Shown here: in pieces, positions 29,313 through 38,926 of the stretch
Layout: every line of letters begins with the position of its first letter
Position numbering within the stretch: position 1 is the first letter of the stretch
Assembly (NCBI RefSeq): GCF_007859675.1
Contig: NZ_CP042305.1
Coordinates: forward strand, 620,001 to 684,000
DNA length: 64,000 nucleotides
Direction of reading: 5' to 3'
From: Humibacter ginsenosidimutans
GTDB taxonomy: Bacteria; Actinomycetota; Actinomycetes; Actinomycetales; Microbacteriaceae
Position numbers and translations under genes: made by a program
Notes under the pieces: generated by a model
What the model saw: the letters and a program-made list of their open reading frames with translations, nothing else
Told to the model about the DNA's origin: nothing
Databases searched by the model: none

Positions 29313-29780
29313 CTACGCTGCTCTGAGCTCGTCGAGCGCGATGCGGTAGGCCTCGAGCGTGCGCGCCTCGCCCGGCGCGGTGATGAAGCTCTCCCTGATG
29401 ATGCCGGTCTCATCGATGAGGAACGTCGCGCGATTCGCGAACCCCTTGTCCTCGAGAAACACGCCGTACTGCTTCGCCGTGTCGCCGTGCGGCCAGAAGT
29501 CGCTCAGCAGGCGGAAGTCGTACTTCTCCTGCTCCGCCCACGCCCGCAACGCGAACTTGGAGTCCACCGAGATGCCGATGAGCTCGACGCCTTCGGCACG
29601 GAACAGCTCGAGGTTGTCGCGCAGCTCGCACAGCTCGCCCGTGCAGGTGCCGGAGAAGGCGAGAGGGAAGAACACAAGAGCGACCGAACTCTTTCCGCGG
29701 TAGTCGCTGAGCCTGACGTGCTCGCCGAACTGGTCGGAAAGCTCGAAATCGGGCGCCTGAGTGTCGTTCTCCAGTGCCAC
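29313..29780 (-). CDS. ahpE: AhpE-type peroxiredoxin
   Basis: This is a thiol peroxidase of the AhpE subfamily that reduces hydroperoxides. The 155-aa product has the peroxidatic Cys46 in [12 protein letters not shown], with a second Cys51 five residues later. M. tuberculosis AhpE is similar in length and also lies beside aceE. I chose GTG 29780 because GGAGGAG lies 5 bases upstream; earlier ATGs at 29807 and 29855 extend the frame without homology. A TATGCT hexamer further upstream may be its -10. It is divergent from aceE. Confidence 0.9.
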   Translation of the reverse strand: MALENDTQAPDFELSDQFGEHVRLSDYRGKSSVALVFFPLAFSGTCTGELCELRDNLELFRAEGVELIGISVDSKFALRAWAEQEKYDFRLLSDFWPHGDTAKQYGVFLEDKGFANRATFLIDETGIIRESFITAPGEARTLEAYRIALDELRAA

Positions 29781-30014
29781 CGTGACTCCTCCCGCGGGTG
29801 CGGACATCCATGGTCTTCTCGTGCGCGCCCGGCGGCACGCACGGTTAGACAGCATAGACCGCGGCTCCCCCGATGCACCCGAACCGGCGACGGCTCCGCG
29901 CCCCCATCGCCGCTATCGTGGCTGAGGCTAGAGTTGCCTACGGTGTGCCTGCTGTCGCAACCCGACAGATGTGGATGCCGCCCACGATCGATCCACACAA
30001 AGAAAGAGGTCGCG

Positions 30015-32741
30015 GTGACTGTCAACGACCAGGACCCGTACTCGGTGAACTACATCGACTCGGACCCTGAGGAGACCTCCGAATGGCAGGAATCCTTGAA
30101 CGCTCTCGTCGCCGCGGAAGGCCGGGGACGAGCCAGGGAGATCATCCTCAGCCTGCTCAAACGGTCGAAGGAGCTGCACCTCGGCGTGCCGATGGTTCCC
30201 ACGACCGACTACGTGAACACCATCGCACCGGAGAACGAACCGGAGTTCCCCGGCGATGAGGACATCGAGCGCCGGTATCGCGCGTGGATCCGCTGGAATG
30301 CGGCGATCCTGGTGCACCGCGCGCAGCGCCCCGGCATCGCCGTCGGCGGGCACATCTCCACCTACGCGTCGAGCGCAGCGCTCTACGAGGTGGGCTTCAA
30401 CCACTTCTTCCGCGGACCGGACCATCCGGGCGGCGGCGACCAGATCTTCATCCAGGGGCACGCATCTCCCGGCCCGTACGCCCGTGCGTTCCTCGAAGGG
30501 CGCCTCAGCGCCGACCAGCTCGACGGATTCCGCCAAGAGAAGTCGCATGCCCCCGACGGCCTTTCGTCGTACCCGCACCCGCGGCTCATGCCGGAGTTCT
30601 GGCAGTTCCCGACGGTGTCGATGGGACTCGGCCCGATCAACGCCATCTACCAGGCGCAGCTCAACCGGTACCTCACCAACCGGGGCATCAAGGACGCCTC
30701 CGACCAGCACGTCTGGGCATTCCTCGGCGACGGCGAGATGGACGAGGTCGAGAGCCGCGGACAGCTTCAGGTCGCTGCCAACGAAGGCCTCGACAACCTC
30801 ACGTTCGTCATCAATGCGAACCTGCAGCGTCTTGACGGCCCCGTGCGCGGCAACGGCAAGATCATCCAGGAGCTCGAGAGCTTCTTCCGTGGCGCGGGCT
30901 GGAACGTCATCAAGGTGATCTGGGGCCGCGAGTGGGACGACCTGCTGGCCCGTGACTCCGAGGGCGCCCTGCTCAACGTCATGAACACCACGCCGGACGG
31001 CGACTACCAGACGTACAAAGCCGAGAACGGCGCCTACGTGCGAGAGCACTTCTTCGGCAAGGACCCTCGCGCCCTGGAGCTCGTCAAGGACTACAGCGAC
31101 GAGCAGATCTGGAACCTCAAGCGCGGCGGCCACGACTATCGCAAGGTGTATGCGGCGTTCAAGGCTGCGCTCGAGCACAAGGGGCAGCCGACCGTCATCA
31201 TCGCGAAGACCATCAAGGGCTACGGCCTCGGTCCGCACTTCGAGGGACGCAACGCGACCCATCAGATGAAGAAGATGACGCTGGACGACCTCAAGAAGTT
31301 CCGCGACTCGATGCACATCCCGATCACGGACGACCAGCTCGCCGAGAATCCGTACCTTCCGCCGTACTACCACCCCGGCGAGAACGACGAGGCGATCCAG
31401 TACCTGCTGGAGCGTCGCAGGGCGCTCGGCGGCTTCGTGCCGGAGCGCCGCTCGAAGTACACGCAGATCCCGCTGCCCGAGGATGACGCGTATGCCGTGT
31501 CGAAGCGCGGCTCGGGAACGCAGGAGATCGCCACCACGATGGCCTTCGTGCGTCTGCTCAAAGATCTGCTTCGGGTCAAGGGATTCGGGCACCGCATCGT
31601 GCCGATCATCCCCGACGAGGCGCGGACGTTCGGCATCGACGCGTTCTTCCCGAACGCCAAGATCTACAACCCCAACGGCCAGCACTACACCTCGGTGGAC
31701 CGTGAGCTGCTGCTGTCGTACAAGGAGAGCCCGCAGGGTCAGATCATCCACGTCGGCATCAACGAGGCCGGCGCCATGGCCGCGTTCACCAACGTCGGAA
31801 CCTCGTATGCCACGCACGGCGAGCCGCTGATCCCGGTCTACGTCTTCTACTCGATGTTCGGTTTCCAGCGCACAGGCGACGCCATGTGGGCAGCAGGCGA
31901 CCAGATGGCTCGTGGTTTCATCATGGGCGCCACCGCAGGCCGCACCACACTGACCGGTGAGGGTCTGCAGCACGCCGACGGACACTCCCCCATGCTCGCG
32001 GCGACCAACCCGGCCGTGGTCAGCTACGACCCCGCCTATGCCTACGAGATCGGCCACATCGTGCGTGCCGGGCTCGATCGCATGTACGGCGGAAACCACC
32101 CGGATCCCAATGTCATGTACTACCTGACGGTGTACAACGAGCCGATGGTGCAGCCCGCCGAACCGGAGAATCTCGACGTCGACGGCGTCGTGCGCGGCAT
32201 CTACAAGCTGCGCTCTGCTGATGGCGACGGACCTCGGGCTCAGCTGCTGGCATCCGGTGTCTCCGTGCCGTGGGCACTCGAGGCGCAGGAGCTGCTGGCG
32301 AACGACTGGGGCGTGCGCGCGGATGTCTGGAGCGTGACGAGCTGGAACGAGCTGCGTCGCGACGGTCTGGCCGCCGACGAGCACAACTTCCTGCACCCCG
32401 AAGAGGAGAAGCTGGTGCCGTACGTCACCGGCAAGCTCGCAGGTGCCGAAGGCCCGTTCATCGCCACGACCGACTACGCGCACGCGGTTCCCGATCAGAT
32501 CCGCGCCTACGTGCCGGGTGAGTTCGCCACGCTCGGCGCCGACGACTTCGGATTCTCCGACACCAGGGCCGCCGCCCGTCGCTTCTTCAAGATCGACGGT
32601 CCGTCCATGGTCGTGCGCACGCTCGAGCTGCTCGCCGCACGCGGCCAGGTCGACCCGAACGCGCCGGCCCAGGCGATCGAGCGGTACCGGCTGTTCGACG
32701 TGAATGCCGGCACCACGGGAGTCGCCGGCGGCGAGAGCTAG
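30015..32741 (+). CDS. aceE: Pyruvate dehydrogenase E1 component, homodimeric type
   Basis: AceE decarboxylates pyruvate with thiamine diphosphate and acetylates the lipoyl group of E2. The 908-aa length is that of single-chain E1 enzymes. The thiamine-diphosphate motif is present as [14 protein letters not shown] through [12 protein letters not shown] chose GTG 30015 with AAAGAGG 5-6 bases upstream; the frame is open to 29487 but only as a shadow of ahpE. TAGAGT about 80 bases upstream may be the promoter -10. The E2 and E3 partners are encoded at 5.5-8.5 kb. Confidence 0.96.
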   Translation: MTVNDQDPYSVNYIDSDPEETSEWQESLNALVAAEGRGRAREIILSLLKRSKELHLGVPMVPTTDYVNTIAPENEPEFPGDEDIERRYRAWIRWNAAILVHRAQRPGIAVGGHISTYASSAALYEVGFNHFFRGPDHPGGGDQIFIQGHASPGPYARAFLEGRLSADQLDGFRQEKSHAPDGLSSYPHPRLMPEFWQFPTVSMGLGPINAIYQAQLNRYLTNRGIKDASDQHVWAFLGDGEMDEVESRGQLQVAANEGLDNLTFVINANLQRLDGPVRGNGKIIQELESFFRGAGWNVIKVIWGREWDDLLARDSEGALLNVMNTTPDGDYQTYKAENGAYVREHFFGKDPRALELVKDYSDEQIWNLKRGGHDYRKVYAAFKAALEHKGQPTVIIAKTIKGYGLGPHFEGRNATHQMKKMTLDDLKKFRDSMHIPITDDQLAENPYLPPYYHPGENDEAIQYLLERRRALGGFVPERRSKYTQIPLPEDDAYAVSKRGSGTQEIATTMAFVRLLKDLLRVKGFGHRIVPIIPDEARTFGIDAFFPNAKIYNPNGQHYTSVDRELLLSYKESPQGQIIHVGINEAGAMAAFTNVGTSYATHGEPLIPVYVFYSMFGFQRTGDAMWAAGDQMARGFIMGATAGRTTLTGEGLQHADGHSPMLAATNPAVVSYDPAYAYEIGHIVRAGLDRMYGGNHPDPNVMYYLTVYNEPMVQPAEPENLDVDGVVRGIYKLRSADGDGPRAQLLASGVSVPWALEAQELLANDWGVRADVWSVTSWNELRRDGLAADEHNFLHPEEEKLVPYVTGKLAGAEGPFIATTDYAHAVPDQIRAYVPGEFATLGADDFGFSDTRAAARRFFKIDGPSMVVRTLELLAARGQVDPNAPAQAIERYRLFDVNAGTTGVAGGES

Positions 32742-32752
32742 GCAGCGCACAC

Positions 32753-33955
32753 GTGGCGAAGCCGAGAACCAAGGACGAGACCCTCGCCTGGTTGCGCAAG
32801 ATCTCCGGTGAGCTCGCGACAGCGACGCTGAAGCGGCTCGAGGACACGCTGCCCTGGTACAGCGACATGCCGCCAGGGCGACGGTCGGCCGTCGGGCTGG
32901 TCGCACAGGCGGGCATCACGTCGTTCATCTCGTGGTTCGACGACCCGAGGTCGACGCCGTGGATCGCCGCCGACGTGTTCGGTGCAGCACCCCGCGAGCT
33001 GCTGCGGTCCGTGTCGCTGCAGCAGACGCTGCAGCTCATCCGCGTCACCGTCGAAGTCGTCGAAGACCGCGTGCGCTCGGCGGGCAACGAGGAGCTGCGC
33101 GAAGCCATCCTGTTGTATTCCCGCGAGATCGCCTTCGCAGCAGCCGACGTCTATGCCAGGGCCGCGGAGGCCCGCGGGCTGTGGGATGCGCGCCTTGAAG
33201 CCCTCGTCGTCGACTCGATCCTCACGGGCGAATACGACGACGAGCTGCCGAGCCGCATCGCCGCACTGGGCTGGCACGGGCACGGCGAGGTCAGCGTGCT
33301 CGTCGGCACCGCGCCGAAGCAGCTCGACGTCGACCAGCTGCGTCGCATCGCGCGCCACATGAGCGCGGACGTGCTGATCGGTGTGCAGGGATCGCGTCTC
33401 GTGCTCGTGATCGGTCGCGCGCAGCCGCGATCGGGCGAGACCGAGGAAGTCGGCCCGTCGAGCGAGATCGGCTTCATGGAGATCGCCCAGCAGCTGGAAC
33501 CCGGATTCGGACCCGGCCATCTCGTGCTCGGACACGAGGTGCCCGGACTCGTCGACGCGTCCAAGAGTGCTCGTGCTGCCCTCGCCGGCTTCGCCGTCGC
33601 CAAGGCCTGGCGCAATTGCCCGCGCCCTGTGCACGCCGACGACCTGCTCCCCGAGCGCGCCTTCGCGGGCGACCCGCTCGCCAGGAGCACGCTCGTCGGC
33701 CGCATCTATCGTCCGCTGCAGGCGCACTCCCCCGAACTGCTCAACACGCTCTGGAGCTACCTCGACAACGGGCGCTCGCTCGAGGCGACCGCCCGGGAGC
33801 TCTTCGTGCATCCCAACACGGTGCGCTATCGGCTGAAGCGCGTCACGGACGTCATCGGCTGGGATGCCACGGGCGCGCGCGAGGCGTTGATCCTGCAGGC
33901 CGCGCTCATCGTCGGCTCCATCAACGAACCGGACGCGCCGACGCGCCGACGTTGA
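32753..33955 (+). CDS. fasR: PucR/CdaR-family regulator, FasR-like activator of fatty-acid synthesis
   Basis: This 400-aa protein ends with the PucR/CdaR helix-turn-helix (ATARELFVHPNTVRYRLKRV) and has a GGDEF-like or ligand-binding central region. It starts 11 bases after aceE and stands immediately before fabD, exactly where Streptomyces FasR and mycobacterial Rv2242 lie. FasR activates the fabD-fabH-acpP-fabF operon, so the same role is inferred here. The GTG start has no strong ribosome binding site. The gene may be cotranscribed with aceE, linking acetyl-CoA supply to fatty-acid synthesis. Confidence 0.85.
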   Translation: MAKPRTKDETLAWLRKISGELATATLKRLEDTLPWYSDMPPGRRSAVGLVAQAGITSFISWFDDPRSTPWIAADVFGAAPRELLRSVSLQQTLQLIRVTVEVVEDRVRSAGNEELREAILLYSREIAFAAADVYARAAEARGLWDARLEALVVDSILTGEYDDELPSRIAALGWHGHGEVSVLVGTAPKQLDVDQLRRIARHMSADVLIGVQGSRLVLVIGRAQPRSGETEEVGPSSEIGFMEIAQQLEPGFGPGHLVLGHEVPGLVDASKSARAALAGFAVAKAWRNCPRPVHADDLLPERAFAGDPLARSTLVGRIYRPLQAHSPELLNTLWSYLDNGRSLEATARELFVHPNTVRYRLKRVTDVIGWDATGAREALILQAALIVGSINEPDAPTRRR

Positions 33956-34016
33956 CCGGCACTGAGGTCGGTCGACGCTGTACGACACCGACAAACGATC
34001 CGACAGGAGTTCATCC

Positions 34017-34064
34017 ATGATCGACACGGAGCACCTCGTGAGGATTGGCAGACTAGTACGGTGA
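34017..34064 (+). CDS. Possible 15-codon leader peptide overlapping fabD start
   Basis: ATG 34017 follows AGGAG at good spacing and opens a 15-codon frame (MIDTEHLVRIGRLVR) whose TGA overlaps the fabD GTG. Its last codons include AGG, AGA, CTA and GTA, which are rare in this G+C-rich sequence. It may serve translational coupling to fabD, which has no ribosome binding site of its own. It could equally be chance. Confidence 0.35.
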   Translation: MIDTEHLVRIGRLVR

Positions 34065-34993
34065 TTGTCGTCGCCTGCCCGGGACAGGGCTCGCAAACCC
34101 CCGGTTTCCTCGCGCCCTGGCTCGCGAATGATGAGTCGCGTGCGCTTGTCGAGCGCTTCTCCGACGCGTCGGGCGTCGACCTGACGCTGCACGGCACGGA
34201 GTCGGATGCCGAGACCATCCGCGACACCGCGATCGCCCAGCCGCTGATCGTCGCCGCCAGCCTGATCGCCCTGCACGCGCTCCGTGCAGCGGCGCCCGAC
34301 TCCGTCATCGGCGGGATCGCAGGGCACTCGGTGGGCGAAGCCGCCGCGGCCGCCGGCGCGGGCATCCTCTCCGAAGACGACGCGTTGCGCTTCGTGCGGT
34401 CTCGTGCGTTGTTGATGGCGGACGCGGCGGCGGCGACGCCGACCGGCATGAGCGCCGTGCTCGGCGGAGACCAGGATGCCGTCGTCGAGTACATCACAGG
34501 GTTCGGACTCGAGCCCGCCAACTACAACGGTGGCGGACAGATCGTGGTCGCCGGGGCGCTGGATGCCCTCGCCCGGCTCTCCGAGGAACCTCTGCGCGGA
34601 ACGCGCGTCGTGCCGCTCCAGGTGGCAGGCGCGTTCCACACGCACTACATGCAGCCTGCCAGGGACGCCCTTGCCGGTGCCGTCGCGGACTTCTCCGTCG
34701 CCGACCCGAAGCTGACCATCTGGACCAACCGCGACGGTTCGATCGTCGATTCGGGAGCGTCCTACCTCGGCTTGATGGTGGGCCAGGTGGCCTCGCCGGT
34801 GCGCTGGGACCTCTGCATGGCATCCTTCGAGACGGCCGGCATCACGGGGCTCATCGAGCTGACCCCCGGCGGAGCGTTGACCGGACTCGCCAAGCGCGGT
34901 CTCAAGGGCGTTCCCGCCGTCGCGATCAAGACCCCCGACGACATTCCGGCCGCAGTCGAGCTGCTGACCGCGAGTGCAGAAAGCGAAGCGTGA
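34061..34993 (+). CDS. fabD: Malonyl-CoA:ACP transacylase
   Basis: FabD loads malonate onto acyl carrier protein. The 310-aa product has the oxyanion Gln in ACPGQGSQTPGF, the nucleophile Ser90 in GHSVGEA and the active-site His in AFHTHYMQP. The GTG at 34061 gives a standard N-terminus; no Shine-Dalgarno sequence is present, but a CAGACT hexamer lies 6 bases upstream (leaderless possibility) and a 15-codon leader frame overlaps it. fabH follows after four bases. Confidence 0.95.
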   Translation: MIVVACPGQGSQTPGFLAPWLANDESRALVERFSDASGVDLTLHGTESDAETIRDTAIAQPLIVAASLIALHALRAAAPDSVIGGIAGHSVGEAAAAAGAGILSEDDALRFVRSRALLMADAAAATPTGMSAVLGGDQDAVVEYITGFGLEPANYNGGGQIVVAGALDALARLSEEPLRGTRVVPLQVAGAFHTHYMQPARDALAGAVADFSVADPKLTIWTNRDGSIVDSGASYLGLMVGQVASPVRWDLCMASFETAGITGLIELTPGGALTGLAKRGLKGVPAVAIKTPDDIPAAVELLTASAESEA

Positions 34994-34997
34994 CACC

Positions 34998-36002
34998 ATG
35001 ACCGCACCACGGTTGAAGCAGGCGACGGGCCCCCAGTACACGCGCATCCTGTCGTACGGCGCCGCACGCGGCAGCGTGGCCGTGCCCAATGACGACCTCA
35101 TCGGACCGATCAACTCCTCCGACGAGTGGATCCGCCAGCGCACCGGCATCATCACCCGTGCGCGGGCACCGCACGATGTTCTTGCGCTCGATCTCGCCAC
35201 GGACGCCGCGCGCGAAGCAGTGGAGAAATCGGGCGTCGCGCCCTCGGACATCGATCTCGTGCTCATCGCCACGATCAGCAATGTGCGCCAGACACCGTCG
35301 ATGTCCGCTGTCGTGGCGGAGCGAGTCGGAGCGAATCCCGCCGCGGCCTACGACCTCAACGCGGCCTGTGCGGGGTACACGTACGCGATCGCGCAAGCGG
35401 ATGCCCTCATCCGGGCTGGCGCAGCCCACTACGCCCTAGTGATCGGCGCTGAGAAGCTCTCCGACGTCGTCGACCCGACCGACCGCAGCATCTCGTTCCT
35501 GTTGGGCGACGGCGCGGGCGCGGCGGTCGTCGGTCCGAGCGACGAGCCCGGTATCGCGCCGACCGTCTGGGGTTCGGACGGATCGAAGGCCGACACCGTG
35601 GGCATGGACCACACGCTCGTCGAGTTCCGCGATGGCGAGGCATCCTGGCCGACCCTGCGCCAGGACGGCCCTTCGGTCTTCCGCTGGGCCGTCTGGGAGA
35701 TGGTCAAGGTCGCCAAGCAGGCGATCGACGTGGCGGGCATCACGCCCGACGACCTCTCGGCCTTCATCCCGCACCAGGCCAACATGCGCATCGTCGACGA
35801 GCTCGCGAAGCAGCTCAAGCTGCCGGAGACCGTCACCATCGCCCGAGACATCGAGACGACCGGGAACACCTCTGCCGCCTCTATCCCGCTCGCGACCCAC
35901 CGGTTGCTCGTCGAGCATCCCGAGCTGAGCGGCACGCTCGCCCTTCAGATCGGCTTCGGCGCCGGCCTCGTCTTCGGGGCGCAGGTCGTCGTACTGCCCT
36001 GA
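34998..36002 (+). CDS. fabH: Beta-ketoacyl-ACP synthase III
   Basis: FabH condenses a short acyl-CoA primer with malonyl-ACP to start fatty-acid chains. The 334-aa protein has the Cys-His-Asn triad: Cys124 (LNAACAGYTY), His in FIPHQANMRI and Asn in TTGNTSAASIP. The ATG lies 4 bases after the fabD stop. In Microbacteriaceae this enzyme normally prefers branched primers, which is inference here. Confidence 0.95.
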   Translation: MTAPRLKQATGPQYTRILSYGAARGSVAVPNDDLIGPINSSDEWIRQRTGIITRARAPHDVLALDLATDAAREAVEKSGVAPSDIDLVLIATISNVRQTPSMSAVVAERVGANPAAAYDLNAACAGYTYAIAQADALIRAGAAHYALVIGAEKLSDVVDPTDRSISFLLGDGAGAAVVGPSDEPGIAPTVWGSDGSKADTVGMDHTLVEFRDGEASWPTLRQDGPSVFRWAVWEMVKVAKQAIDVAGITPDDLSAFIPHQANMRIVDELAKQLKLPETVTIARDIETTGNTSAASIPLATHRLLVEHPELSGTLALQIGFGAGLVFGAQVVVLP

Positions 36003-36004
36003 CC

Positions 36005-36010
36005 TAGACT
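36005..36010 (+). promoter_or_regulatory. -10 element of acpP
   Basis: TAGACT begins two bases after the fabH stop. A start point about 7 bases downstream would give a leader of roughly 33 nt containing AAGGAG before the acpP ATG. Confidence 0.5.
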
Positions 36011-36049
36011 GTTCTGCTGTCACCCGACACCTCAAGGAGATACGAACCA

Positions 36050-36298
36050 ATGGCACTTTCCCGTGAAGAAGTCCTGGCCGGCCTGGCCGAGCTCATCAAC
36101 GACGAGACGGGCATCGCGACCGACACTGTCGAGTACGAGAAGTCCTTCACAGACGACCTCGACATCGACTCGATCTCGATGATGACCATCGTCGTGAACG
36201 CCGAGGACAAGTTCGACGTGAAGATCCCCGACGAGGAGGTCAAGAACCTCAAGACCGTCGGCGACGCCGTCGACTTCATCGTCAACGCTCAGGCGTGA
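36050..36298 (+). CDS. acpP: Acyl carrier protein
   Basis: This small acidic carrier (82 aa) holds growing acyl chains on a phosphopantetheine arm. The attachment site is Ser41 in DDLDIDSISMMT. A strong AAGGAG ribosome binding site lies 9 bases before the ATG. The gene appears to have its own promoter and is followed by a strong hairpin before fabF, which fits the high ACP demand of the cell. It would also serve as octanoyl donor for LipB. Confidence 0.96.
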   Translation: MALSREEVLAGLAELINDETGIATDTVEYEKSFTDDLDIDSISMMTIVVNAEDKFDVKIPDEEVKNLKTVGDAVDFIVNAQA

Positions 36299-36303
36299 AC
36301 CCC

Positions 36304-36344
36304 GCCGGTGCGGCCATCGCGGCCGCACCGGCCCACATTCTTTT
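36304..36344 (+). terminator. Intra-operon hairpin between acpP and fabF
   Basis: A perfect 12-bp stem (36304-36315 with 36321-36332) with a 5-base loop is followed by CCACATTCTTTT. It can act as a partial terminator or mRNA end-stabiliser. Confidence 0.65.
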
Positions 36345-36392
36345 CACTCAGCACCGCATCCGCGCTTCAGTGCGCCCTAAGTTCGGAAACAC

Positions 36393-37631
36393 ATGAGCAA
36401 GAAGATCGTCATCACCGGCATCGGAGCCAGCACGCCCATCGGCGGCACCGCAGTCGACAGCTGGAACGCTCTCATGGCCGGCGAATCCGGAACGCACACC
36501 CTCACGCACGAGTGGGTGGCCACGTACGAGCTGCCCGTGAAGTTCGCGGCCGAGGCGAAGGTGCGCCCGGAGGAGGTGCTCGAACGCCCCGTCGCGAAGA
36601 GGCTCGACCCCGTGTCGCAGTTCGCCCTCGTCTCGGCGCTGGAGGCGTGGGCGGACGCCGGCTCGCCCGAAGTCGACCCCGACCGGCTCGGCGTCGACTT
36701 CGCGACCGGCATCGGCGGCATGTGGACGCTGCTGGATGCCTGGGACACGCTGCGCGAGCGCGGCCCGCGCCGCGTCATGCCGCTGACGGTGCCGATGCTC
36801 ATGCCCAATGCACCCGCCGCGGCCATCTCGATGCACTTCCACGCCCGCGCCTTCGCGCGCACCGTGGCATCCGCCTGCGCATCGAGCACGGAATCGCTCG
36901 CGAACGCCTACGACCACCTGCAGGCCGGCCTCGCCGACGTCGTGATCGCCGGCGGCTCCGAGTCGGCAGTGCACCCCATCACCATGGCGGCATTCGCGTC
37001 GGCACAGGCCATGTCGAAGCGCAACGACGACCCGGAGCACGCGTCCCGGCCCTACAGCATCGACCGCGACGGATTCGTCATGGGCGAGGGCGCCGCCAGC
37101 CTGGTGCTGGAGACCGAAGAGCACGCCCTCGCGCGCGGCGCCCGCATCTACGCGGAACTGGCCGGCGGCGGCGTGACGGCCGATGCGTACCACATCACCG
37201 CGAACGACCCAGAGGGCAAGGGCGCCATGCGCGCCCTCACGGCCGCGCTCGCGCAGGCGGGGGCGACTCCCGACGAGGTCACTCACATCAACGCGCACGC
37301 GACGAGCACCCCGGTGGGCGACATCGCCGAGTACGTCGCGTTGCGCAACGTCTTCGGCGATCGGGTGGACTCGATCCCGGTGTCGGCGACGAAGGCCTCC
37401 ACCGGTCACCTGCTGGGCGGGACCGGCGCCCTCGAGGCGCTGTTCACCGTGCTCGCGATCCGCAACCGCGTCGCTCCCCCGACGATCAACATCACGACGC
37501 AGGATCCGGAGATTCCGTTGTCGGTGTCGGGTGAGGCCCAGCCGTTGCCCGAAGGACCGCAACTGGCCGTGTCGAACTCGTTCGGGTTCGGCGGACACAA
37601 TGCCGTCGTCGCGATCCGCAGCGTCGACTGA
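36393..37631 (+). CDS. fabF: Beta-ketoacyl-ACP synthase II
   Basis: FabF elongates acyl-ACP with malonyl-ACP. The 412-aa product has the Cys-His-His triad: Cys162 in VASACASSTES, His in NAHATSTPVGD and His in KASTGHLLGGTGA, with the usual GFGGHNAVV C-terminus. It is the last gene of the fab cluster, 94 bases after acpP. No clear ribosome binding site is seen; translation may depend on the hairpin-bearing mRNA. Confidence 0.96.
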   Translation: MSKKIVITGIGASTPIGGTAVDSWNALMAGESGTHTLTHEWVATYELPVKFAAEAKVRPEEVLERPVAKRLDPVSQFALVSALEAWADAGSPEVDPDRLGVDFATGIGGMWTLLDAWDTLRERGPRRVMPLTVPMLMPNAPAAAISMHFHARAFARTVASACASSTESLANAYDHLQAGLADVVIAGGSESAVHPITMAAFASAQAMSKRNDDPEHASRPYSIDRDGFVMGEGAASLVLETEEHALARGARIYAELAGGGVTADAYHITANDPEGKGAMRALTAALAQAGATPDEVTHINAHATSTPVGDIAEYVALRNVFGDRVDSIPVSATKASTGHLLGGTGALEALFTVLAIRNRVAPPTINITTQDPEIPLSVSGEAQPLPEGPQLAVSNSFGFGGHNAVVAIRSVD

Positions 37632-37664
37632 CGACAACGCGGCCGACCCCACGTCTGACGTGAG

Positions 37665-37704
37665 CGGCGCCGGCACGGATCTTCATCGATCCGTCCCGGC
37701 GCCG
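37665..37704. terminator. Long inverted repeat after fabF
   Basis: Arms 37665-37681 and 37688-37704 pair over 17 bp with a single mismatch and a 6-base loop. It lies between convergent fabF and the DUF3145 gene. There is no T tract, as is common in high-G+C actinobacteria. Confidence 0.7.
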
Positions 37705-37827
37705 TCGTCATTCCCCTGTGTGCCGCCCCTTGTTCCTCAGCGGGCCCGCTTCGCGTTCGCAGCGGCCGGGAATCGACCTCCGGTCACCGCTAGTTGCGCC
37801 GCGGGCCCGCTCGGAACCTCTCGCGTG

Positions 37828-38331
37828 TCATCCGACCTTGTGCAGCCAGATGACCGGTGCGTCGTCGCTCGCGTGCCGAAACGGCTCGAGCTCGTCGTCC
37901 CATGCCTGTCCGAGCGCGAGTTTCAGCTCCCGCTCGAGTTCCGACGCGTTCGCTCCTGCGACCTCCATCGCGTAACGCACCCTGTCTTCGGGGACGACCA
38001 TGTTGCCCGACGTGTCCGTCTGGGCGTGGAAGATTCCGAGCGACGGCGTGTGGATCCAGCGGCCTCCGTCCGTGCCGAGGCCGGCATCCTCTGTGACCTC
38101 GAACCGGAGGTGCTGCCAACCCAGGAGCGAGGAGGCGATGCGCGCCGCCGTGCCCCGTTCGCCCTCCCAGTAGAACTCCGCCCGGCGGGCGCCGGGCAGC
38201 ACGGGCTGCTCCTGCCACTGGAAGTTGACGGGACGCTGCAGAGCACGCCCGGCCGACCATTCGACATGGGGGCAGAGCGCACGAGGAGAGGAGTGCACGT
38301 AGAGCACTCCTCGAGCCTGTATTGACGCCAT
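37828..38331 (-). CDS. DUF3145 family protein
   Basis: The 167-aa product begins MASIQARGVLYVHSSPRAL and continues with CPHVEWSAGRAL, matching the actinobacterial DUF3145 family. It is soluble, with no signal peptide or membrane segment, and ends WLHKVG. Function is unknown, although it often lies beside fab genes in this group. GGAGG lies 5 bases before the ATG at 38331, a strong ribosome binding site that settles the start. Confidence 0.85.
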   Translation of the reverse strand: MASIQARGVLYVHSSPRALCPHVEWSAGRALQRPVNFQWQEQPVLPGARRAEFYWEGERGTAARIASSLLGWQHLRFEVTEDAGLGTDGGRWIHTPSLGIFHAQTDTSGNMVVPEDRVRYAMEVAGANASELERELKLALGQAWDDELEPFRHASDDAPVIWLHKVG

Positions 38332-38566
38332 GGTGTCCTCCGTTCGACGTGGTGCGTCTTCCCCTACGACCACGGAACGTCGTCACGCCATGAGCGGCGT
38401 CGCCGACAACTGCCGACCGATGCATTATCCCCCGATGAACGCGGGAATCACAAGGCATCCGGCGCGTGGCGTTCGCCGCGATCCGAACGCGCGTCGAATG
38501 CGCCCCGCGCCGATCGACGTCTTCATGACGCTGCTGGGGCCTGAACGGAATGGGCGGGGACGACGA

Positions 38567-38926
38567 ATGAAGTACATGCTGTTACTGCGGGCATCCGGAT
38601 GCCGCGCACTCGACCCAGGTACGCGAGAGGAACGGCGCATGGCGATGGCGGCCTTCAGCGAACACCTCGTGCGCGCGGGTGTGATGCTGGCAGACGGGGC
38701 GGTCGCCGCCCACGACACGGAGGCGCGCGTGTGGTTCGACGGGGACGACAGAAGCGTCGTCGCCGCAGGCGACGACGACATCGACGAGGATGCATTGCGC
38801 GGATTCTGGATTCTGCAGGTCGACTCGCAGAGGGAGGCGCTCGAGTGGGCGAGGCGCATTCCGGCGACGGACGGGTGCGCGCAGCTTCACCGCATCCTGG
38901 ACGCCGGAGGGGAGCCCGCGACATGA
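38567..38926 (+). CDS. YCII-related (DGPF) domain protein
   Basis: The 119-aa product starts MKYMLLLRASG and contains EHLVRAGVMLADGAVAA and a C-terminal FWILQVDSQREALEWARRIP, typical of the YCII/DGPF fold (ferredoxin-like dimer). Its ATGA overlap with the downstream ECF sigma factor marks the conserved DGPF-ECF42 pair. Its biochemical role is not established; DGPF proteins have been considered partners or targets of ECF42 sigma factors. GGGGA precedes the start. The long extension upstream to 38330 in the same frame is not supported. Confidence 0.85.
   Translation: MKYMLLLRASGCRALDPGTREERRMAMAAFSEHLVRAGVMLADGAVAAHDTEARVWFDGDDRSVVAAGDDDIDEDALRGFWILQVDSQREALEWARRIPATDGCAQLHRILDAGGEPAT

Noticed and set aside
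29928..32906. 992-codon open frame on the minus strand opposite aceE
   Set aside because: Same third-position bias effect; the product has no recognisable domain, and aceE is a clear match over its full length.
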